Assembly (NCBI GenBank): GCA_018224315.1
Contig: JAGTVF010000076.1
Coordinates: 1-29,973, forward strand
DNA length: 29,973 bases
Direction of reading: 5' to 3'
Origin: Desulfobacterales bacterium
Lineage (GTDB): Bacteria; Desulfobacterota; Desulfobacteria; Desulfobacterales; Desulfosalsimonadaceae
In this document: piece by piece, positions 24,944-29,973 of the stretch
Layout: each line of letters begins with the position of its first letter
Position numbering within the stretch: position 1 is the stretch's first letter
Translations under genes and position numbers: made by a program
The notes under the pieces: generated by a model
What the model was told of the DNA's origin: nothing
Database searches by the model: none
Seen by the model: only the letters and a program-made list of their open reading frames with translations

Positions 24944-25622
24944 GGCTGCTTTCCTTTAACACCACGAGCGCGTCAACGGCCTTCAGGCGCCCCTCGGGTG
25001 TGATAATCAATGGATTGATGTCAATTTCTGCAATATTTTCCTGCTCCAGTCCGATCCGGCCCAGAGCACACAAATTTTTGGCCAGCTGATCCATGTCAGC
25101 TGCAGCTTCGCCCCGAAACGCATCAAAGACCTTTTTGGCGCGAAGCTCTGCGGCCATGTCCCTGGCTTCGGCCTCGCCAAACGGGGCGATCCGGAAGGCC
25201 GTGTCGTTGATCACCTCGGTGAGCACGCCGCCTATCCCCAGCATCACACAGGGGCCGAACTGCGGCTCCCGGTGCAGGCCCAGCACCAGCTCCCGCTTTC
25301 CGGAAACCATTTCCTGAACCAGCACAGCTTCAAACCCGGCGCCCAGTTTGCTGGAAATGGCATCAAAGGCCTCGGCCACACCCTGCTCGTCTGCGATATT
25401 GACAAACACCACCCCGGATTCGGTCTTGTGCATTAATTCGGCGCCCGAGCCCTTGACCACAACCGGAAACCCGATCTGCCGGGCAGCTTCAACTGCCGCG
25501 CTCCGGTCTGCGGCCAGCTGCTCCCGGGTTACGGCAATGCCGTAGTCAGCAAGCAGCCGCTTTGCGTCATATTCGGAAAGGGCCCGCCGGCCGGCGGCCA
25601 GGGCCTGATCAATGATTTCCAT
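24936..25622 (-). CDS. ADP-forming acyl-CoA synthetase, beta (ATP-grasp) subunit
   Basis: Nucleotide-binding subunit of 228 residues that passes phosphate between ADP/ATP and the alpha subunit. ATP-grasp features are PVVVKGSGAELMHKTESGVV with the conserved His65, LVQEMVSGKRELVLG, GIGGVLTEV and the Mg-binding EIDINPLI. The N-terminus (EIIDQALAAGRRALSEYDAKRLLADYGI) is typical. An earlier ATG at 25658 would overlap the upstream MBL gene by 14 bases. I prefer the ATG at 25622, with AAGGA about ten bases upstream. Separate beta and alpha genes, beta first, contrast with the single-chain fusions of many bacteria. Confidence 0.92.
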   Translation of the reverse strand: MEIIDQALAAGRRALSEYDAKRLLADYGIAVTREQLAADRSAAVEAARQIGFPVVVKGSGAELMHKTESGVVFVNIADEQGVAEAFDAISSKLGAGFEAVLVQEMVSGKRELVLGLHREPQFGPCVMLGIGGVLTEVINDTAFRIAPFGEAEARDMAAELRAKKVFDAFRGEAAADMDQLAKNLCALGRIGLEQENIAEIDINPLIITPEGRLKAVDALVVLKESSHD

Positions 25623-25644
25623 GGCTGAATTTTCCTTTTCCTGT

Positions 25645-26616
25645 TTAAGCGGATTCATACAAAATCACCGGCTTTTGCTCTGCCCGTTGGATGCGCTTCT
25701 GCAGTTCCAAATAACGCAGATGAGAAATGGCCTCGCCTGTGGCAAACCATTTCTGGGCCACCGGGAAATCCGCCCAGCTTTTGGCGGTCAGATCCCAGGT
25801 CATCTGCGAGGCCACCTCAAAGGCGTTTTGGGGTCCGGCCTTTTCCAGTATCTTCACCACTTCCTCCAGGCGCCGGTCGTGATGGGCCTTTAACTCGTCA
25901 ATGCGTTCGGCAAAACGCTCAAACAAATGCCTGTGGCCCGGCAGGGCCTGGCTGACCTCAAGATCGCGGACCTTGTCAAGGCTGGCCAGGTACTCTCCCA
26001 GGGGATCGCCTGTATCTGACCAGCACTGGATATTGGGGGTAATGTTGTAGAGCACGTGATCGCCGGCAATAAAAATCTTTTTGTCCGGCTCATACAGGCA
26101 GGTATGACCCTTTGTATGGCCCGGGGTCTGAATGCAGGTAAATGTATAATCGCCCACGAAGAGCTGCTGGCCGTCTTCGATCAGGCTCATAAACGGCATC
26201 CAGCCGGTGCCGTATTTAAAGCCCGGATGCTGATTCAAGGCATTTCTCAGCTCCTGCTCGGGAAATCCGCTCTGGCCGCCATAGGCAATCATGGGCTCAA
26301 ATCCCTGCCAGTTTTCAATGAGCTCGCTGTCGGGCCGGTTGAAATAAATCCGGGTGTTTTTGCCGGCCAGTTCCGGCACCAGCCCGAAATGATCCGCATG
26401 CAGATGGGTGATAAACAGATCAATGGAATCGATGGCAATGCCGATTTCATCCAGGCCCTCGAGCATGGCCCTTTTGCACACGTCCCGGTTTAAACCGGTG
26501 TCAATGACAAGATTTCGGTCCCTGCCGCGGATCACATACGAATTTAAATATTTCAGCGGGCTTTCAGGCAGCGGGATGTGAATGCGATAAAGCCCCGGAT
26601 ACAACTGTTCGGCCAT
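25645..26616 (-). CDS. MBL-fold hydrolase with C-terminal helical domain
   Basis: A 323-residue metallo-beta-lactamase fold protein. Metal motifs are THLHADH (H71, H73, D75, H76), TPGHTKGH, AGDHVLY and LPGHRHLF. After about residue 235 comes a helical, probably winged-helix domain (RIDELKAHHDRRLEEVVKILEKA ... HLRYLELQKRIQ) as in the BLACT-WH family. It is the first gene of the minus-strand unit with the acyl-CoA synthetase subunits, which suggests a thioester or lactone substrate tied to acyl-CoA metabolism, though this is inference. AAAGGAA precedes the ATG by nine bases, and an operator-like dyad lies 30 bases upstream. Confidence 0.92.
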   Translation of the reverse strand: MAEQLYPGLYRIHIPLPESPLKYLNSYVIRGRDRNLVIDTGLNRDVCKRAMLEGLDEIGIAIDSIDLFITHLHADHFGLVPELAGKNTRIYFNRPDSELIENWQGFEPMIAYGGQSGFPEQELRNALNQHPGFKYGTGWMPFMSLIEDGQQLFVGDYTFTCIQTPGHTKGHTCLYEPDKKIFIAGDHVLYNITPNIQCWSDTGDPLGEYLASLDKVRDLEVSQALPGHRHLFERFAERIDELKAHHDRRLEEVVKILEKAGPQNAFEVASQMTWDLTAKSWADFPVAQKWFATGEAISHLRYLELQKRIQRAEQKPVILYESA

Positions 26617-26646
26617 TTGGGGGTTCCTTTTTTGGGGTCAGGAAAT

Positions 26647-26668
26647 AAAACGAACGCTCACTCGTTTT
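26647..26668. promoter_or_regulatory. Operator-like dyad upstream of the MBL/acyl-CoA synthetase unit
   Basis: AAAACGA (26647-26653) and TCGTTTT (26662-26668) form a dyad around ACGCTCAC. The ACGAACG...TCGT character resembles sites bound by TetR-family regulators of acyl-CoA metabolism. No such regulator is in the window, so the assignment is tentative. Confidence 0.45.
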
Positions 26669-26704
26669 TTTATAAAAACCCATTCTACTCTTTAAAAAAT
26701 ATTT

Positions 26705-26741
26705 TTCAAGCATTAAGACAATCCTTCAAGCCATAAGACAA
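26705..26741. repeat. Tandem 17-bp direct repeats in the MBL/maeB divergent spacer
   Basis: TTCAAGCATTAAGACAA (26705-26721) and TTCAAGCCATAAGACAA (26725-26741) match at 15 of 17 positions with a 20-bp period, about two helical turns. The second copy ends 12 bases before a TTGACA element in front of maeB, a standard place for an activator or repressor pair. Confidence 0.8.
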
Positions 26742-26752
26742 CAGAGCCCCGG

Positions 26753-26779
26753 TTGACACACCCGGGTTTTGGATATAGG
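26753..26779 (+). promoter_or_regulatory. Possible maeB promoter
   Basis: A consensus TTGACA (26753-26758) is followed by TATAGG at 15 bases (26774-26779). The -10 and spacing are imperfect. CCCGG and CCGGG flank the -35 and could fold over it in DNA or RNA. The predicted leader is about 85 bases. Confidence 0.4.
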
Positions 26780-26869
26780 TATATTTTATATTTGGCTCCC
26801 AAAATTGAGGCACAAAAATATCAAACGATATGCCAAAAGCTTTTAACCCCGCAAAGGAATCTGCTGACA

Positions 26870-29170
26870 ATGCCCACTGACGAAGAAATTCTTGAATACC
26901 ACAACGAACCCCGGCCCGGCAAAATCGAGGTGGTGCCAACCAAGCCCTGCATGTCCCAGGGTGATCTGTCTCTGGCCTACACCCCAGGGGTGGCCCTGCC
27001 GTGCGTCAAAATCCAAAAAAACCCGGACCTGGCCTATGATTACACAGACAAGGCCAACCTGGTGGGGGTCATCACAAACGGTACGGCTGTTCTGGGCCTG
27101 GGCAATATCGGGGCCCTTGCCGGAAAACCGGTCATGGAGGGCAAGGCCGTGTTGTTTAAGCGCTTTGCCGACCTGGATGTATTTGACATCGAAATCAAAA
27201 CCGAGGATCCGGACGAATTTATCCAAACCGTCCGGCTGCTGGAGCCCACGTTCGGGGGCATCAACCTCGAAGACATCAAGGCGCCGGACTGTTTTTACAT
27301 CGAAGACACCCTGCGCCGGGAGATGAACATTCCGGTTTTCCACGATGATCAGCACGGAACCGCCATTATTTCCGGGGCTGCGCTGATCAACGCCTGCCGC
27401 CTGACCGGCCGGAAGCCCGAAGATCTGAAGGTGGTGGTAAACGGCGCGGGTGCGGCCGCCATTGCCACCGCCCGGATGTATATCTCGCTGGGAGTCAAAA
27501 AGGAAAACATCATTTTTGTGGATTCCCGGGGCGTGATCTACCAGGGCCGCAAAGAGGGCATGAATCCCTACAAGGAGGAATTTGCGGCGGCCACAGATAA
27601 GCGCACACTGGCCGATGCCGCACAAGGCGCAGACGTTTTGCTGGGCCTGTCGGTTGAAGGGGCTTTTACCCCGTCTCTGCTGGGGCTTTTAAACAAAAAT
27701 CCCATTGTCTTCGCCCTGGCCAACCCCGAGCCGGAAATCGGCTATTACGAGGCCCGCGCCGCCCGGCCCGATGCCATCATTGCAACGGGCCGATCCGACT
27801 ATCCCAACCAGGTCAACAATGTGCTGGGATTTCCCTATATTTTCCGGGGCGCCCTGGATGTGCGGGCCTCTTCCATCAACGAGGAAATGAAGCTGGCCGC
27901 GGTGCACGCCCTGGCCGAACTGCCCCGGGAGGATGTGCCCGACTCGGTGATCCGGGCTTACGGGGGCATGGCCCTGACTTTCGGGCCCGACTATATCATC
28001 CCCAAACCCCTGGATTCCAGGGTGCTTTTAAAAGTCACCCCGGCCGTGGCCCGGGCCGCTGTTGAAACCGGGGTGGCGCGCACGCAGATCAGCGATCCCG
28101 GCGGCTATATCCAGGCCCTGGAAGCCCGCCTGGGACCGGAACGCGAAATCATGCGCAAGATCATCACCCGGGCCCAGCAGGACCCCAAGCGGATCGTGCT
28201 GCCCGAAGGCGACCACCCGGTGATCTTAAGAGCCGCCCATCACGCCGCAAGCGAAGGCATCGCCCGGCCCATCCTGCTGGGAGACGTTCAGGAAATCACG
28301 GACCTGGCCCGGCAGCTCCACGTGCCGCTGGACGGCATTGAAATCGTGGATCCCCTGCAAAGCCCGCTGTTTGACCAATACACAGGGAAACTTCACCAGA
28401 TGCGGGCGCGCAAAGGCTGGGGGCCGGCCGAAACCCGCCATCAGCTGAAAAACCGGTTCGTGTTCGGGGCCATGATGGTCCATGAAGGCATGGTCGACGG
28501 TCAGGTCCACGGCATCAGCCGGTCCTATCCGGACTCCATCCGGCCGGTGCTCCAGGTCATCTCCCGGCGGCCCGGGGTCAACAAGGTATCCGGGGTTTAT
28601 CTGATGATCTTCCGCGACCGGATCCTGATGTTTGCCGACGCCACGGTCAACATCAACCCCGCATCCGCAGATCTTGCTGAAATCGCGCTGCTGACCGCGG
28701 AAATGGCCCGGTTTTTCGATATTCATCCCAGAATTGCCATGCTTTCGTTTTCCAACTTCGGCGACACCCGCCACCCGGATGCCCAGCGGGTGGAAAAAGC
28801 AGTGGAAATCGCCATGGAAAGGGACCCGTCTTTGACCATTGACGGCGAGATGCAGGCCGACACGGCCGTGGTTCCCGAGATTTTAAACATGCACTATCCC
28901 TTCAACCGGCTGGGTGCGCCGGCCAACGTGCTGATATTTCCGGAACTGGCATCGGGCAACATCGCCTACAAGCTCATGGAGCGCCTGGGCGGGGCCAAGG
29001 CGGTGGGTCCCCTTTTGATGGGCATCAGCAGACCGTTTAACGTGGTCCAGCGCGACACGGACATGGAAAACGTGGTCAACGTCATGGCCATTACCGCGGC
29101 CCAGGCCCAGGAGTTTGAGCGCAAGGAGCAGAAAAAGCCCTCGGTTTTCGCCCATGCCGACCCGGCCTAA
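26870..29170 (+). CDS. maeB: NADP-type malic enzyme fused to a phosphotransacetylase-like domain
   Basis: Oxidative decarboxylation of malate to pyruvate. The 766-residue protein has the MaeB architecture. The malic enzyme part (about 1-425) has [10 protein letters not shown] with Tyr37, [37 protein letters not shown] and the nucleotide loop [12 protein letters not shown]-terminal PTA-like domain of about 330 residues follows ([51 protein letters not shown]), which in known MaeB proteins is regulatory, binding acetyl-CoA. The PTA signature is altered, so transferase activity is doubtful. The frame is open from 26753, but the ATG at 26870 with AAGGA 11 bases upstream fits the family N-terminus. 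Its last 17 bases overlap priA. Confidence 0.96.
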   Translation: MPTDEEILEYHNEPRPGKIEVVPTKPCMSQGDLSLAYTPGVALPCVKIQKNPDLAYDYTDKANLVGVITNGTAVLGLGNIGALAGKPVMEGKAVLFKRFADLDVFDIEIKTEDPDEFIQTVRLLEPTFGGINLEDIKAPDCFYIEDTLRREMNIPVFHDDQHGTAIISGAALINACRLTGRKPEDLKVVVNGAGAAAIATARMYISLGVKKENIIFVDSRGVIYQGRKEGMNPYKEEFAAATDKRTLADAAQGADVLLGLSVEGAFTPSLLGLLNKNPIVFALANPEPEIGYYEARAARPDAIIATGRSDYPNQVNNVLGFPYIFRGALDVRASSINEEMKLAAVHALAELPREDVPDSVIRAYGGMALTFGPDYIIPKPLDSRVLLKVTPAVARAAVETGVARTQISDPGGYIQALEARLGPEREIMRKIITRAQQDPKRIVLPEGDHPVILRAAHHAASEGIARPILLGDVQEITDLARQLHVPLDGIEIVDPLQSPLFDQYTGKLHQMRARKGWGPAETRHQLKNRFVFGAMMVHEGMVDGQVHGISRSYPDSIRPVLQVISRRPGVNKVSGVYLMIFRDRILMFADATVNINPASADLAEIALLTAEMARFFDIHPRIAMLSFSNFGDTRHPDAQRVEKAVEIAMERDPSLTIDGEMQADTAVVPEILNMHYPFNRLGAPANVLIFPELASGNIAYKLMERLGGAKAVGPLLMGISRPFNVVQRDTDMENVVNVMAITAAQAQEFERKEQKKPSVFAHADPA

Positions 29171-29973
29171 ACAGATTGAAGTGGCCGTGGCCATGCCGGT
29201 ATTCGGCACCTACACCTACGAGGTGCCTGCAGCCCTGGAAGGCATGGTGGAAGCCGGCAAACGGGTGCTTGTGCCCTTTGGCTCCCGCCGGATAACGGGC
29301 TATGTGCTGGGCGATGACAGCCGGGATACTGCAGAGTCCCTAAAGACGGTAGACGATGTCATAGATGACGACACCCCGGTGTTTCCGGCTGAAATGATCC
29401 CGTTTTTCCGCTGGATTGCCGACTATTACATCCATCCCATCGGCGAAGTCATCTCAGACGCCCTGCCCGGGGGCATCAACCCTTCGGAGCACGCGGTTTT
29501 TTCGCCCACTGCGGACGGTATCCGGGCACTGGAACAAAACCGCCTGACGGAGACGGAACAGAAAATCCTGGCACAGCTCAATGAAAAGGCCTGCAGGTGG
29601 GCGGCGCTGTGCAGAAGCACCAACGAGGATATCCCCCGCAGCCTTCTGGAGAAAATGCGCCGCCAGGGACTGATTGGAAAACAGCACAAACTGCAGCGGC
29701 AGACCGTACGCACAAAGACCGAGCGCTGCGCAAAACTGGCGGACCCGGATGCAGATGATTCCGGGCTGTCAGAGCCCAAAGCCCTTATCCTGGAGCATCT
29801 GCGCACCCACGGACAGACCCCGGTGGCCGCACTGAAAAAAATCGTCCCCACAGCTGCCGCACACGTGCGCGACCTGGCCCAAAAAAAAATTGTCTGCATT
29901 GTGGAGCAGGAGGTTTACCGGGACCCGTTTGGCGACCCTGTGATCCCGGACACCCCTCCCAGGCTCACCGCAG
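29154..29973 (+). CDS. priA: Primosomal protein N' (PriA helicase), 3' end missing
   Basis: N-terminal part (273 codons, open to the right edge) of the replication-restart helicase. The DNA 3'-end-binding domain is recognisable: [19 protein letters not shown], then [43 protein letters not shown] winged-helix region ([11 protein letters not shown]...) and the link [19 protein letters not shown] that precedes the helicase core follow. The helicase domains are outside the window. I place the start at 29154, overlapping maeB by 17 bases. No strong ribosome site is near, so translation may depend on maeB. Confidence 0.93.
   Translation, partial: MPTRPKQIEVAVAMPVFGTYTYEVPAALEGMVEAGKRVLVPFGSRRITGYVLGDDSRDTAESLKTVDDVIDDDTPVFPAEMIPFFRWIADYYIHPIGEVISDALPGGINPSEHAVFSPTADGIRALEQNRLTETEQKILAQLNEKACRWAALCRSTNEDIPRSLLEKMRRQGLIGKQHKLQRQTVRTKTERCAKLADPDADDSGLSEPKALILEHLRTHGQTPVAALKKIVPTAAAHVRDLAQKKIVCIVEQEVYRDPFGDPVIPDTPPRLTA

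Noticed and set aside
26843..27625. 260-codon minus-strand open frame
   Set aside because: Antisense to maeB, and low-complexity His/Gly-rich translation.
1..29973. CRISPR arrays, tRNA/rRNA genes and insertion sequences
   Set aside because: Reading through the intergenic regions showed no regularly spaced repeats, tRNA cloverleaf signals, rRNA-like sequence or transposase frames.

Overview
The window is a chromosomal stretch of ordinary bacterial core genes, roughly 57% G+C by eye and densely packed on both strands. It has no phage, insertion sequence, CRISPR array, rRNA or tRNA that I can see. The gene mix suggests a Gram-negative, anaerobe-like member of the Desulfobacterota, probably Desulfobacterales: an archaeal-type ProRS, a TrpB2-type tryptophan synthase beta chain, a split ADP-forming acyl-CoA synthetase, a four-Cys L28, BamD, and a malic enzyme fused to a phosphotransacetylase-like domain. 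The taxon is an inference from family content, not from a marker search.

Layout. Bases 1-1977 carry glyA (5' end cut off), dCMP deaminase and nrdR, a set that fits dTTP/dNTP supply and its control, closed by a clear intrinsic terminator. Bases 2003-6365 hold a repeat/hairpin region and then ribD-ribE-ribBA-ribH-nusB, a full GTP-to-riboflavin set apart from the phosphatase step. Bases 6341-8619 hold trpB2, a Cys-rich small protein and an MBL-fold hydrolase, each overlapping or abutting the next. A divergent small gene for a duplicated six-Cys protein (8660-9049, minus) precedes ispG, proS and a bifunctional rel/spoT gene. Bases 14061-15503 (minus) hold trxA-bamD and rpmB. Bases 15867-19757 (plus) run hisI-hisG-engB-era-ATP-grasp-HNH with four-base overlaps or tiny gaps. 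A small exported protein (minus) faces recN, with promoters that overlap. gltA follows from its own promoter. Bases 23489-26616 (minus) hold an MBL hydrolase and the beta and alpha subunits of an acyl-CoA synthetase. They are divergent from maeB, across a spacer with a dyad and tandem 17-bp repeats. The window ends inside priA.

How genes work together. GlyA supplies methylene-THF and dCMP deaminase supplies dUMP for thymidylate synthesis, while NrdR represses ribonucleotide reductase. The rib genes build lumazine and riboflavin. MaeB, GltA and the ADP-forming acyl-CoA synthetase sit at the pyruvate/acetyl-CoA node. EngB and Era are ribosome-assembly GTPases, co-transcribed with two uncharacterised genes.

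Most notable observations: a metal-ligand His to Gln change in the RibB half of RibBA; the tandemly duplicated LPC...CQLG protein; a perfect 26-bp palindrome inside the start of bamD; short tandem repeats between divergent promoters at trxA/hisI and at the MBL gene/maeB; and a perfect 18-bp inverted repeat with a third degenerate copy upstream of ribD. I saw no convincing new multi-gene system.
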